Origin: Stomoxys calcitrans
Lineage: Eukaryota; Arthropoda; Insecta; Diptera; Muscidae
Direction of reading: 5' to 3'
DNA: 64,000 nucleotides
Assembly (NCBI RefSeq): GCF_963082655.1
Contig: NC_081553.1
Span: 158,449,441-158,513,440 of the forward strand
Under the pieces are notes generated by a model. It was not told the origin of the DNA. It did no database searches and saw only the letters and a list, made by a program, of their open reading frames with translations. Positions 1-9,711 of this stretch are shown here, piece after piece. Each line of letters starts with the position of its first letter. Positions within the stretch are counted from its first letter, which is position 1. The translations under genes were made by a program, and so were the position numbers.

Positions 1-700
1 ATATTCGATAAGCAGCTCACCCATTTCGTTGACATCCGAACTTCCCCATATCTGGTGATGTGAATTAGCATCACTTAAAGTTTGAAGGCGACATCTCTGA
101 ATCGTGCGCCATATATAGGGAAGCCAGTCAGTAAAGAAACATGTTTATTTCAAGGCTGGCTACAACTAAATCTTCAGTGCTTAGCGACGGAAGATGAAAA
201 ACATTTAGACTACCCTCCGAATCTGAATGTAGACTTGTAGTCTTTTGGGTACCCTGTGCAGCGAATTCCTGAGCCCAATTTAGGGAATCTCTCTCCCTAT
301 TAGTGAGAGTCTTAGGGTTATTCGCACCAAGCCTCTCAATAAACCTGAGAGCGATGCGTCTTCTATAGTTTCAACCTTTTAAAGAGCGTGTTGGTTCACC
401 GGGAAAGGGCGATGGCCTAGGAAAATTATAGGCATACGAAGAAAGAGTTGGTTCGGCCTTGTCCTTAAGACACGAACCAGGTATCTTCGTCAAAAGCCTC
501 TGTTGACCAGTCGTATGTCGGCTAGTGGAGCCTGGAGCAGCCGCTCCACCAGTCGAGGTTTCAGTAGCAGACAACATGCTGCCACCACTGTCCATGCCAC
601 CACTGTCCATTCTAAGCCTACTCCCGGGCTCTAGATCTGACGCTCCACTGGAAACAGACGCAGATCATCAACCGCCTAATCGATACCTCTATCGCAGCTA
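1..700 (-). pseudogene. LINE-B non-LTR retrotransposon remnant (ORF1 tail plus endonuclease piece)
   Basis: On the minus strand the right part (about 700 to 245) translates to an ORF1-like tail with a readable patch near 365-250 (ERLGANNPKTLTNRERDSL), interrupted by a stop just after the frame at 371-610. It runs in frame into an apurinic-type endonuclease piece containing LPSLSTED. Bases 1-85 are almost identical to 40212-40290, inside another copy of the same family. The endonuclease would nick target DNA for target-primed reverse transcription. The copy is cut by the window edge, contains stops and lacks the reverse transcriptase, so it is dead. The ORF1 assignment is weaker than the endonuclease one. 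Confidence 0.6.
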
Positions 701-774
701 TACTTGAGTGACTTAAATTTTTCTTTCAAAAAAATTTACCTATTACGATTTCTTGTGAAACGAAATAACAAAAC

Positions 775-1015
775 TTCCTCGTCGTATATGATTCGGATCG
801 GTCTATATTTGGATATGACTACCAAAAAGACCAATATTTTGTTCTACAAAATTGAACAATGACTTGTTCTTATTAGACCATTCAATATCCGTGTCGAATT
901 TGGTTCAAATCGGACCATATTTCGAAAAAGCTGCTTTGGGGGCAAAAATTAAGCACTTTTCACCAGACTATGACGAAAGATGTTTTACATATATACCCGA
1001 GGTGATGGTTATCTA
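775..1015. repeat. Fragment of a dispersed AT-rich fly repeat
   Basis: The stretch contains phrases typical of a dispersed, non-coding fly repeat, such as ATTCGGATCGGTCTATATTTGG and 'aaatcggaccatatttcg'. Related wording recurs at 54.65-55.1 and 57.7 kb. No ORF is visible. The classification is from general resemblance only. Confidence 0.4.
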
Positions 1016-1026
1016 ACGCTTAAAAA

Positions 1027-3052
1027 ACCGAAGTTTACTGGGATGTGTACTACACACGGCTTAGGGATTCCAACAAGATTACCAGAGCAGCAAAACATGA
1101 CTCCTGCGGACTCGTCGATAGCATTAATGACGCCACGAAGATGAAAAGGTTTCTCTCAAAAACCCATGTCCACACTGAAACATTAGTAGACGACATGGGA
1201 GTGAGAGCAGAGACGACGGAGGACATGTTGAGGCTTTTAATAAAAACCCATTTTCCACAGGATACGACGGGACTCACGGAGACAACGGAATCTTAGAATA
1301 ATGAGGTCAAGGAAGCCTTGAGGAGCTTCAAACCATTTAAGTCACCCGGACCTGACGGAATATTTTCGGCGTTACTACAGAAGGAGACAGACTATCTGGC
1401 ACCCAATCAGACCACTTTTTTCACAGCGTGCCTAAGACTTGCATATTCTCCGAAAGCCTGGCAGGAGGCAAGCCCGGCAAGGAAAGTGATGTGACACCAA
1501 AGGCCTACAGACTTATAATCCTTACGTCCTTTCTACTCAAAACCATGGAACGTATTGTGGATACCATGATAAAGAGTAGGACATCCAACGAACTGCTCAA
1601 ATACAAACAGCATGCCTATGTCAAGGGAAGGTCGGTGGAGACTGCCCTGCACGACGAACACATTGGCTGTTTGCAGTGACATCGAGGGGCGTTTAACAAT
1701 GTGCGGACCGACACACTGATCCAAACCTTAGACCAGTACCAAGTAGACGGGTTCTTAGAGACTGGGTAAACCATATGCTAAGGAACATGTGGGTCCCATG
1801 ATATAAATTTAAGGGAGCACGCCACAGGGGTCATTTTATCGACACTCCTATGGGTGACCACCAAAAATAACCTATTACGGATGATGACTGGGAGGCATTT
1901 GAACCCTTCTACTACGCAGACGATGTTATAATACTTCTAAGGGGTAAGAATCCAAACCAGCTATGCAAAATGGCCGAAAGGGTCTTGCATATGGAATATG
2001 ACAGGGCTAGACCCAGGGGTCTCAATGTTAACCCAGAGAAAACTGAAATATGTCTGTTCACGAGGAAGTCTAAGGTGGGCCAATTCGACACACCACGTTC
2101 ATTCAATGAGACGATTTCGATATCTGACAAAGTCAAATACTTGGGAGTGATCTTGGACAGGAAACTTTATTGGAAACATTGAGAACCCAAGGACTGAGAT
2201 CTGTTTTAGGCTGTCTGGCCATAATACGGTCCTGCCGGCGGAGGTCCGGGCGATCAAGCAATGCCTGATATTGTGTGGTGCTAACGCGAGGACGTCGAGT
2301 GTGAATATCTTTACTGACAGTAAAATGGCCATAAGGACAATATCAACCACTACGGTAAGGTCACGAACAGTCTTGCAGTGCGAGGAAATTAACGCCTTCT
2401 CTGAGGATGATCGATCCGCATCGTTTGGTTGCCGGGCCATAACGGAGTAAAGGGGAATGAATGGGCAGGCGATTTGGCGGTAAAGACCAGAGGACTGCTG
2501 CCAATAAACTTGGTTAACCCGAAGCCTTTCGGGTCGACGCAGTCCGAGATAAGGGCGTGGGCGACGATCGAACACTGTGGAACACCGAAGCAGCCGGTAG
2601 TACGGCCGAAATCCTATGGGGTTATCCGGATCGTGAGAGAACGAGGCTATTACTGAAAGGAAGTAAGAAGAAGGTCAGTACAGCTTTTGGTATCTTAACT
2701 GGACACATAGGACTACGAGCTCACTTATGCAAAATCGGTGCGGTAAGTGATAGCATGTAGGGCATGTGAGGAAAATGATGAGACGTTGGAGCATTTACTT
2801 TTCATTGCCCGGCTTTCACGGCTAAAAGACACCAGTACTTAGGTGGGAAAACAATACCAGACATGAACCAACTTAGGGGCGTGGCATAGAAAACAATTAA
2901 GGATTTTGTAAGTAGCACCGAATTGCGAACTTAGATTTTCATTTTGGATGTATCTTTTTTAATATTTAGAGCGCACAACAAGCCGAATTCTGGCTTAGGT
3001 GGCATGGGGCGGTTTAATATCCGCACCCTCTTTTCAACCTAACCAAACTTAT
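1027..3052 (+). pseudogene. LINE-A copy A1: reverse transcriptase, RNase H and 3' end, degenerate
   Basis: A 5'-truncated copy of an I/R1-like non-LTR retrotransposon. Reading frames shift several times. About 1030-1300 is the linker before the polymerase. 1428-1680 carries the RT entry region (RPI-like LTSFLLKTMERIV). 1915-1935 encodes the YADDVI catalytic box. 1970-2182 is the RT thumb (VKYLGVILDRKLYWK). 2200-2500 is RNase H, with NIFTDSKMAI and a final MPGHNG(V)KGNEWA motif. A cysteine/histidine tail and a non-coding 3' end follow, closing in CAACCTAACC. The reverse transcriptase copies element RNA at a nicked chromosomal site. Stops and frameshifts make this copy inactive. Confidence 0.8.
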
Positions 3053-3978
3053 GTTAAATTTTTTGCGAAAAGCGCACTACATAGGGCGTACCCTCGATTT
3101 CGATGCAACGTGGTTAACATATGTAAAAGTCCTGGAACACGAATTTGAGGTTTATGTTTGGGTTCATGATCACTCCTTGCATGCAAAAAGACATTTATCT
3201 ACATTATGTTGTAATGATGCTTAAGACGCTGTTATGCCATTAAATTGCAAATTTGATCAAAAGTAAATTTTGAATAGCGTCTAAAAATTTTAAAAATGTA
3301 GTGGAAAGACTGTTTTTAGGTGAGTTTCCTGTATATCGAGAGTATGTATCAACATTTTGAGCGGCTAGACTATTTTAAAAAACGACAATCATCAGTGCTG
3401 TTGGGTCTAAAATAGTTTCCGCTTCTTTTTGTCACTCCATTCGTTCCCCAATTCAATGAAAACAGCTGTTTCCCTCTACAAAATCAGATGTTTTCAATGA
3501 ATGATAAGAGAACTAAACGAGTGAAAAAAGGAAAAACTATTTTCGTTAGCTGTTATTTCTCCGTTTACTCCGTTTTATATATAAAATTTATAAGATTCAA
3601 TTAAAAAAATGATTGAATCAATTAATTTTTTTTGTGAAAATAACAAAAATTTAATTCACAATCGTAATTGAAGAAATGTCAGATTCTCTTAATTGAAAAA
3701 ATAAGCCAGATTCCATTAACAGACGATTGATTCAGTTCAGCTGTGAAAATGCATTCATGACACAACAAAGTAGTCTATGCATGATTTAAGAGTTGAACAA
3801 AGAAAAATATTTTTTTTATGCACAGGCAATATAGGTATTTTCGATACAAAACAAGGTATATTTGGTAATTTTTCCCCTTTTTGGTGTCAGATCAGAATTA
3901 TAGGAATAAATTTAGTATGCCACGAATGTAGTAGTATAGCAGAAATTAGTTGTTATCGCTTTTATTTAGAATAGCCTA
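3053..3978. other. AT-rich stretch without recognised gene
   Basis: AT-rich sequence between two LINE-A 3' ends. One 65-codon ORF (3777-3974, +) has no recognisable domain and is probably chance. I see no repeat family or RNA gene here. Confidence 0.5.
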
Positions 3979-4471
3979 ACATAGGTGTTAGGTTAGGTTA
4001 AAAAGAGGGTGCAGATATTAATCCGCCCCGTGCCACTATGGACATACATCTAAGCCAGTAATCGGCTTGTTGTGCGCTCTTAAAAACTAAAAAGTAACCT
4101 CGTAAAAGAAAACCTTAGTTAGGAATTCCGTGCTTCTTACAAAATCCTTAATTGTTTTCCATGCCACGCCCCTAAGTTGGTTCATGTCTGGTATTGTGTC
4201 GCCACCTAAGTGCCAGTTAGACGCGAAAGCCGGGCAAAGACAAAGTAAATGCTCCAAAGTTTCACCATCTTGCCCGCATGCCTCACACATGCTAACACTT
4301 GCCGCCCTCCATTAATAGCGTAGTTTTTTCGCGATCTGGATCCCCCCATAGGATTTTCGCCGTCCTACCGACAGTCACACTTTTCCACAGGGTTGCATGT
4401 GCATTCATCGCCCACTCCCTTAACTCGGATTGTGTCGATCGGAAAAGCTTCGCGTTACCAAGTTTAATGTC

Positions 4472-4476
4472 GGCAG
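4472..4476. repeat. Target-site duplication, left copy (GGCAG)
   Basis: GGCAG directly flanks the copia LTR here and again at 9000-9004. The uninterrupted LINE-A copy at 29.3 kb has it once (as CTGCC). Confidence 0.9.
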
Positions 4477-4623
4477 TATTGAGTTCAAAGGTATTTTATT
4501 GACTGAAAAAAGTGTTTTTCATATACGAGTACACATAACAACACAACATAACAACGTACATAACAACACAACATAACAACGTAGTAAAGTAGATTTCAGG
4601 CTACTTATAAAACAACTTCAACA
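4477..4623 (-). repeat. copia 3' LTR
   Basis: 147 bp. On the element strand it begins TGTTGAAG and ends CTCAATA. It contains a 25-bp unit repeated twice in tandem (built of ACATAACAACAC-type sequence). It matches the 5' LTR except for one inserted A near the start on the element strand. The end in TA rather than CA is inferred from the flanking duplication. A shorter reading with a TG...CA edge would start three bases further in. Confidence 0.9.
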
Positions 4624-4632
4624 CTTCCCCTT
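4624..4632 (-). promoter_or_regulatory. copia polypurine tract
   Basis: AAGGGGAAG on the element strand lies immediately before the 3' LTR. This is the expected site for priming plus-strand DNA synthesis. Confidence 0.75.
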
Positions 4633-4642
4633 GTTTTATAAG

Positions 4643-7555
4643 TTAAAATAAATTAATTTTGGTACATAAGGCTTCCAAACGTGTCTTGGACAGTGGTTTT
4701 GTCATCATATCAGCTAATTGATTTTCTGTCGAAATTTTCGCAACTTCTATTTTGCCTTCAGAAACTTTTTCCCTGATAAAAAAGTGTTTGATAGAAATGT
4801 GTTTGGTTCTTCGGTGAAATTCCGGATTTTGTGTCAATCGTAATGCCGCATTATTATCTATATATAATACTGGCGTCTCCTTTAAATTTGAAATTTCATT
4901 GTACAACCGCCTAAGCCAAATTAATTCTTTGCAAGCTTCATTTGCAGCTATTATTTCGGCTTCTGTAGTTGATGTTGACACTATTCTTTGTCTTTGACTT
5001 AACCAAGATATGGCACCACCAGCATAGACAGCCACTACTCCTGACGTAGATCTTCCTGTCTCTATACAGCCTCCAAAGTCTGCATCACTGTAGCACTTCA
5101 AGCCATTTTCTTTTTGCTTCTCGTATTTGATGCCATAGCTTAGTGTTCCAGATATGTATCTGAGCACTCTTTTTAATTTGATAATGTCCTCCTGAGTTGG
5201 ATTTTCCAGATGTCTTGATAAATAGCCAACACTATATGCTAAATCTGGTCTTGTTCCAATCATTAGATACATCAAAGCACCTACAGCTTGTCTATATGGA
5301 AAATCCGTAACAATATTTCCTCTTTTGCAATTGTCTTTGGATTTTTCCATAGGTGTAGAAACTGCTTTGCATTCGGAGAAGTTATATTTTTGTAATATGC
5401 GCTTTTCATATGCCGGTTGATTTATTTTGATACAATCTTGGGTTCTTTGAATTTCCAAGCCAAGGAAATAACTAGTTTCCTTTGCTGTTATCTTAAATTC
5501 TTTCTTCAAATTATCCATAAATTCTCGTAGTTGTTCCCTGTCTGTTGCTGCGACCAAGCCATCATCAACATACAGTGCAAGTATTAACTTATTTCCATTT
5601 TGCTCTCTTTTATATAAACAAGGATCAGCTGAACTTGCTTTCATTTTAACTTCATTTTCTAAGTATTTTCCCATTCTTCTGTTCCAACATCTAGGTGCTT
5701 GTTTCAGTCCATACAGGCTTCTATTTAGCTTACAAACACGTCCACTACCATCATTAAAGCCCTCAGGTTGATCCATGTAAATAACTTCATCCAGTTCACC
5801 ATACAAAAATGCTGTTGATACATCGAACTGCATCATGCAGAGATTTTCGATTGCAACGATACTTAACAGTGATCTTATTGTATTCATTTTTGCTACTGGA
5901 CTGAAGGTCTGATTATAATCAACGCCTTTTTCTTGTTTAAACCCTTTGATAACTAGTCTTGCTTTGAATTTATCTATACTACCATCAGCATTTAATTTTA
6001 GTCGATAAACCCATTTACCTGGCAAAGCTTTTCCACCTGGAGGCAACTCTATCAAATTCCATGTATGGTTTTCCTGTAGTGATTCAATTTCGGATTCCAT
6101 TGCTTTGATCCATTCATTTTTTTCATGACAATTCAATGCTTGTTTATAAGTTTCTGGTATTTCAATGCTGCTTTCTACTTCCTGTACCATCATAACAAAA
6201 TCCTTATACTTTTGATTTTGAATAAGAGACCTTTCTCGCAATCTTTTGTATATCGGCTCTTCATCTTCGGAATCAGTTTCTCTAAAACGTTTCGTCGATA
6301 CAGTGTTCTCAGGAACCCTTTCGAATTCTTCTGAAGATGATTGATCTTCTTCAGATAATGCTGGTACAACAGGATTATTACTTTCAGCTTGATTCCTTTC
6401 TATTTGAAGTATGTCTGAACTATTTTCATTTTCTTCATTTATATCCTCGTCATATTCTGAACCTGGTTCTTTTGTAGGAGGCGCTGGAAGGCTTAATTCA
6501 TTTGATGAACTGTAATTCAAATCCTTTGACATATCCTTTAAGTTCATATCCTTCTTCTCTATTGATACATCCTTCGATTCGTTTTTGTCGTCTATGAAAT
6601 TTTTCTGACAATTTTGAATTTTTTCATCAAATTTTATGTCTCTTGAAAATTCTACACTTCTCTTTTCTGGTATATAAACCCTGTACCTCTCATCACCGTC
6701 GTAACCGACTAGGTACCCTTTCATGGCTTTCTTGTCCATCTTTGATCTTTTTTCTGTTGGAATATGCATATAGCATTTCGAACCAATTATGCGCAAATGG
6801 TTTATTCTGGGTTTCTTTTCAAACCAAACTTCATGAGGACTCATGCTGGATATGGAAAATTTCGATGTCCTATTCAAAACGTATATTGCAGTTTTTATTA
6901 GTTCTGCCCACATCGATTCTGGGAAATTTGCTTCTGAGTTTGCATATTTGAACGTTCTTGCCATTTCAACTATTGTTCTGTTGTCACGTTCGCATCGACC
7001 ATTTTGCTCCGGGGTATAGGGTGCAGTTAATTTGTGAGTTATACCAAAACTTTTTAAAATTCCGTTTACGTATTTATTGTTGAATTCCTTCCCATTGTCG
7101 CTAAGAAAAGTTTTCACTGAATGACCTTGTGCTTTAGCGTGGGCTAGCATTTCCTTGAGTGTAATAGCCACGTCGGATTTTTCTTTAGCTATGTATCCAT
7201 ACCTGTATTTTGAAAAATCATCTTTATATAGTATGAGATACTTGTACCCTTGAAAAGATTTTTGGAAGGGACCGCAAATATCGGCTGAAATAAGTTCTCC
7301 ACACGATGTTGCTGTTTCTCTATTTCCAAACGGTATTCTTGTAGATTTTCCATAAGCACATGGCTCACAAATTTCTCGTTTCATCTTAACTTGTATGCCA
7401 AATTCATGTTCCAACTTTTCTTTTATATGACGTATATCTTGATGTCCCCATCTTTCATGATAAAGTTGAAGCATAGAATTATCTGAAACTGCCATGCATA
7501 TATTTTGTTTAACTTTTGGAATTATTGGTCGTATTGATGCTTGAACGACTTCCAT
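4643..7555 (-). CDS. copia pol: integrase, reverse transcriptase, RNase H (970 codons)
   Basis: A long open frame encoding the copia polyprotein C-terminal to protease. Near its start is the integrase zinc-binding pair, H-x4-H (HERWGH) then CEPC. The DDE core follows with ISADICGP, FLSDNGKEF and QNGRCERDN supplying D, D and E. The reverse transcriptase carries FKARLVIKGF and the catalytic YVDD (5561-5572). RNase H has STSTTEAE and LYIDNN near the end. It integrates the element's DNA, copies its RNA and degrades the template inside virus-like particles. The first ATG at 7555 is not a natural start: protein homology continues upstream in the overlapping frame at 7509-7826, so a 1-bp shift separates them. 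No internal stops. Confidence 0.95.
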   Translation of the reverse strand: MEVVQASIRPIIPKVKQNICMAVSDNSMLQLYHERWGHQDIRHIKEKLEHEFGIQVKMKREICEPCAYGKSTRIPFGNRETATSCGELISADICGPFQKSFQGYKYLILYKDDFSKYRYGYIAKEKSDVAITLKEMLAHAKAQGHSVKTFLSDNGKEFNNKYVNGILKSFGITHKLTAPYTPEQNGRCERDNRTIVEMARTFKYANSEANFPESMWAELIKTAIYVLNRTSKFSISSMSPHEVWFEKKPRINHLRIIGSKCYMHIPTEKRSKMDKKAMKGYLVGYDGDERYRVYIPEKRSVEFSRDIKFDEKIQNCQKNFIDDKNESKDVSIEKKDMNLKDMSKDLNYSSSNELSLPAPPTKEPGSEYDEDINEENENSSDILQIERNQAESNNPVVPALSEEDQSSSEEFERVPENTVSTKRFRETDSEDEEPIYKRLRERSLIQNQKYKDFVMMVQEVESSIEIPETYKQALNCHEKNEWIKAMESEIESLQENHTWNLIELPPGGKALPGKWVYRLKLNADGSIDKFKARLVIKGFKQEKGVDYNQTFSPVAKMNTIRSLLSIVAIENLCMMQFDVSTAFLYGELDEVIYMDQPEGFNDGSGRVCKLNRSLYGLKQAPRCWNRRMGKYLENEVKMKASSADPCLYKREQNGNKLILALYVDDGLVAATDREQLREFMDNLKKEFKITAKETSYFLGLEIQRTQDCIKINQPAYEKRILQKYNFSECKAVSTPMEKSKDNCKRGNIVTDFPYRQAVGALMYLMIGTRPDLAYSVGYLSRHLENPTQEDIIKLKRVLRYISGTLSYGIKYEKQKENGLKCYSDADFGGCIETGRSTSGVVAVYAGGAISWLSQRQRIVSTSTTEAEIIAANEACKELIWLRRLYNEISNLKETPVLYIDNNAALRLTQNPEFHRRTKHISIKHFFIREKVSEGKIEVAKISTENQLADMMTKPLSKTRLEALCTKINLF

Positions 7556-8108
7556 GCAGTACCACTTGGTTATTCACTGACAACCAACACTCCTTCACTG
7601 TTGAATTAAAACTGCTTTTTGGATTTCTATCTTGTGCTGCAAGTACCGAAAACAAATTTCTTGAAATATCTAGTACATACCAAACATCCTCGAGTTTCAT
7701 TTTTAATTTCATGCCTTTGACAAATGAAATTATTTCGATAGTTCCTTTACCATAAGCCTTTATTGATTCCTTTCCAGCTGCTTTTATAATTTGGGGCTCA
7801 TTGAAATTGTTGAAGTCTGAAAACATCTCATATGAATTTGTTACGTGTTTCGTAGCTCCATTGTCAATCCACCAAATTTCACTGGAATTAAATGTGCAAT
7901 CTGTATCACTTTCAATATTTAATGCAACATTAATATTTGTAGACGGCGACGACGCTAACGACTTCTTTGATGGTTTACCATCTTCAATCCATTTTCTGCA
8001 TTCTTTTAGCCAATGCCCCTTCTTTTTGCAGTAATGACAAACGTCTTCCTTCTTTGAGGAATGTTTAACATTTTTTTGCTTTAATTTTTCTTTGCTTTTA
8101 CCATTAAA
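7509..8108 (-). CDS. copia zinc knuckle and protease segment (shifted frame)
   Basis: On the minus strand this frame reads continuously from about 8108 to a stop at 7509. It starts with a lysine-rich linker and a CCHC knuckle (CHYCKKKGHWLKEC, C-x2-C-x4-H-x4-C) that would bind element RNA. It then carries the retropepsin active site written WWIDNGATKHVT near 7885-7850, where D-N-G-A-T replaces the commoner D-S-G-A-T. The protease would cut the polyprotein. It lies in a different frame from gag (before) and pol (after). The upstream junction falls in an A-rich run near 8085-8095. Confidence 0.85.
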   Translation of the reverse strand, partial: FNGKSKEKLKQKNVKHSSKKEDVCHYCKKKGHWLKECRKWIEDGKPSKKSLASSPSTNINVALNIESDTDCTFNSSEIWWIDNGATKHVTNSYEMFSDFNNFNEPQIIKAAGKESIKAYGKGTIEIISFVKGMKLKMKLEDVWYVLDISRNLFSVLAAQDRNPKSSFNSTVKECWLSVNNQVVLHGSRSSINTTNNSKS

Positions 8109-8767
8109 GCTTCTTGATTGTTACCTGAATCTTCGAAATCTTTCCTAAAATTTCTTTCATAGAGACAAATTTGTAAAATTAGCTCATCTATGGATTTGTC
8201 TATATCTCTTGTCATCATCATCCAGTTACAGCGGAACATTTCATAAGACGGTGGAAGAATATGAAGGATTTTGCATACCAAGAGCATATCTGGCAATATA
8301 TTTTCTCCTTTAGATCTCAATCCAGCATTTAATTCATCCCATAAACCTCTTAGTTTCGCAATATGTGTCGAAGCATCTTGATTATCTTGCCATCCAAAAG
8401 AAAACATGTCTGAACATATTTTAAACAATTGGTCTTTTGATGTAGCTTCATAAATGTTCTTTAACGCATTCCATGCTTCGTAGGCATTCTCTTTATCCAT
8501 AATCTTCTGATATACTTCATCCGTGACCGTGTTGGTAATTATGCTCTTCGCATAACAATTTGCTTTACGGAAAAATTGCTCTATTTTCTTGTGTTCTTTA
8601 ATTTGAGACTCGGTAGCTCCATCTTGCAAAGGAAGTGGTGCTTCAACTTTCTTGTCTATAACATCTAAAGCGCCTTCAAAGAAGTCTAGAATATCCCTTA
8701 CTTTCCTTTTCCATATAGGCCAATCCGCAGGACCTGATAGCGGCTTCAAATTCTTGGTGAATTCCAT
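8081..8767 (-). CDS. copia gag (capsid region, 228 codons)
   Basis: The frame starts MEFTKNLKPLSGPADWPIWK, with the tryptophan-rich opening typical of copia gag. It contains YEAWNALKNIYEA, FKICSDMFSFGW and the ILPPSYEMF motif of the UBN2-type capsid domain. It forms the particle shell. The ATG at 8767 is 86 bases from the 5' LTR and is the first in the transcript, so it is the likely true start. The frame ends in KAKKN at 8081, just after the shift into the knuckle/protease frame, so natural gag probably continued through the zinc knuckle. Confidence 0.9.
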   Translation of the reverse strand: MEFTKNLKPLSGPADWPIWKRKVRDILDFFEGALDVIDKKVEAPLPLQDGATESQIKEHKKIEQFFRKANCYAKSIITNTVTDEVYQKIMDKENAYEAWNALKNIYEATSKDQLFKICSDMFSFGWQDNQDASTHIAKLRGLWDELNAGLRSKGENILPDMLLVCKILHILPPSYEMFRCNWMMMTRDIDKSIDELILQICLYERNFRKDFEDSGNNQEALMVKAKKN

Positions 8768-8839
8768 ATCTTTCTTTCTTGAAAAAAAAAAATCCAGAAT
8801 TTTTCTTTTCTTGTGAAAAATATTTTTTTTTTTACGAGA

Positions 8840-8853
8840 CTGGGCCCATAACC
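8840..8853 (-). promoter_or_regulatory. copia primer-binding site matching the tRNA-iMet anticodon arm
   Basis: Plus-strand CTGGGCCCATAACC directly follows the 5' LTR. It matches the anticodon stem-loop of eukaryotic initiator methionine tRNA, including CAT. Known copia elements prime with a tRNA-iMet half-molecule cut in this loop, and this site fits that mode. Confidence 0.85.
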
Positions 8854-8999
8854 TATTGAGTTCAAAGGTATTTTATTGACTGAAAAAAGTGTTTTTCATA
8901 TACGAGTACACATAACAACACAACATAACAACGTACATAACAACACAACATAACAACGTAGTAAAGTAGATTTCAGGCTACTTATAAAACACTTCAACA
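8854..8999 (-). repeat. copia 5' LTR
   Basis: 146 bp, matching 4477-4623 with a single 1-base gap. Transcription would start within it and run toward lower coordinates. Confidence 0.9.
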
Positions 9000-9300
9000 G
9001 GCAGTCCTCTGGCCTTCACCGCCAAATTTTCTGCCCTTTCATTCCCCATTACTCCGTTATGGCCCGGCACCCAAACGGTGCGGATTTTGCCATCCTCAGA
9101 GAAGGCGTTTCCTTCTTACACTGCAAGACTGTACGTAACCTTACCGATCTTGTTGTTATTGCCCTCATGGCAATTTTACTGTCGGTAAAGATGTTCACAC
9201 TCGACGTCATCGCGTTAGCACCACACCACTTCACGCATTCCGTGATCGCCTGGATCTCCGCATGCAGCACCGTATTATGATCAGGTAGTCTAAAACAGAT

Positions 9301-9711
9301 CTCAACATAAGCGTTAGAAATTAAAATTAATCTCCGTTATTTTACTGGCTTTTTTTTAATCATGTTTGCAGGAACTTTTAAATAAGAACTGTAAACTACA
9401 ATATATTAAAATATATGGAGTGTTTTGATGCAGATGCTTTCAAAAAAGATCTATACTACAGATGCTTTCAAAAAAGATATATACTACTAAATACAGATGA
9501 ACGGATTTATACTACTAATTATCACCTTTTTTTAAGCATTTGGACTCAAAATAATGTACGTTTTTCTCTGAATCTAAAAAAAATATTGTAGGTATGTCGT
9601 ATGGGAACTACTATGACCATTGATATGGTGATATAGTGCTCATCCAATTACGATCTATTTATAATTGGGAATTTCTCCAAAGCCAATTGAGAACTTAAAG
9701 CAAACTATGTA
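9301..9711. other. AT-rich spacer with a short direct repeat
   Basis: No gene seen. A phrase around CAGATGCTTTCAAAAAAGAT occurs twice in close succession between about 9430 and 9480. Confidence 0.5.

Larger units (their letters stand above)
4472..9004 (-). mobile_element. Ty1/copia LTR retrotransposon, near complete, with target-site duplication
   Basis: A 4523-bp element (4477-8999) on the minus strand with two LTRs of 147 and 146 bp, differing by one A. It is bounded by a perfect 5-bp direct repeat GGCAG (4472-4476 and 9000-9004), the usual copia duplication length. Order on the minus strand is LTR, tRNA-derived primer site, gag, zinc knuckle, protease, integrase, reverse transcriptase, RNase H, purine tract, LTR; integrase before RT is diagnostic of Ty1/copia. 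Nearly identical LTRs indicate recent insertion. Two 1-bp frame changes within gag-pol cancel each other. They could be inactivating mutations or base-calling errors in homopolymers. Confidence 0.95.
3979..9300 (-). pseudogene. LINE-A copy A2, split by the copia insertion at 4472-9004
   Basis: The left piece (3979-4476) holds the LINE 3' end on the minus strand, starting in GGTTAGGTTAAAAAGAGGG, and the cysteine/histidine tail (MCEACGQDGETLEHLLC, 4087-4290). The right piece (9000-9300) holds RNase H, with NIFTDSKIA and CKKE (9049-9270). Joining the pieces conceptually at the duplicated GGCAG restores the order seen uninterrupted in copy A4 near 29.3 kb. The LINE was therefore here first and copia jumped into it. 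It is 5' truncated at about 9300 and lacks the polymerase. Confidence 0.85.

Noticed and set aside
2099..2575. 158-codon minus-strand ORF
   Set aside because: It is antisense to the thumb/RNase H region of LINE-A, and similar antisense frames recur with every copy.
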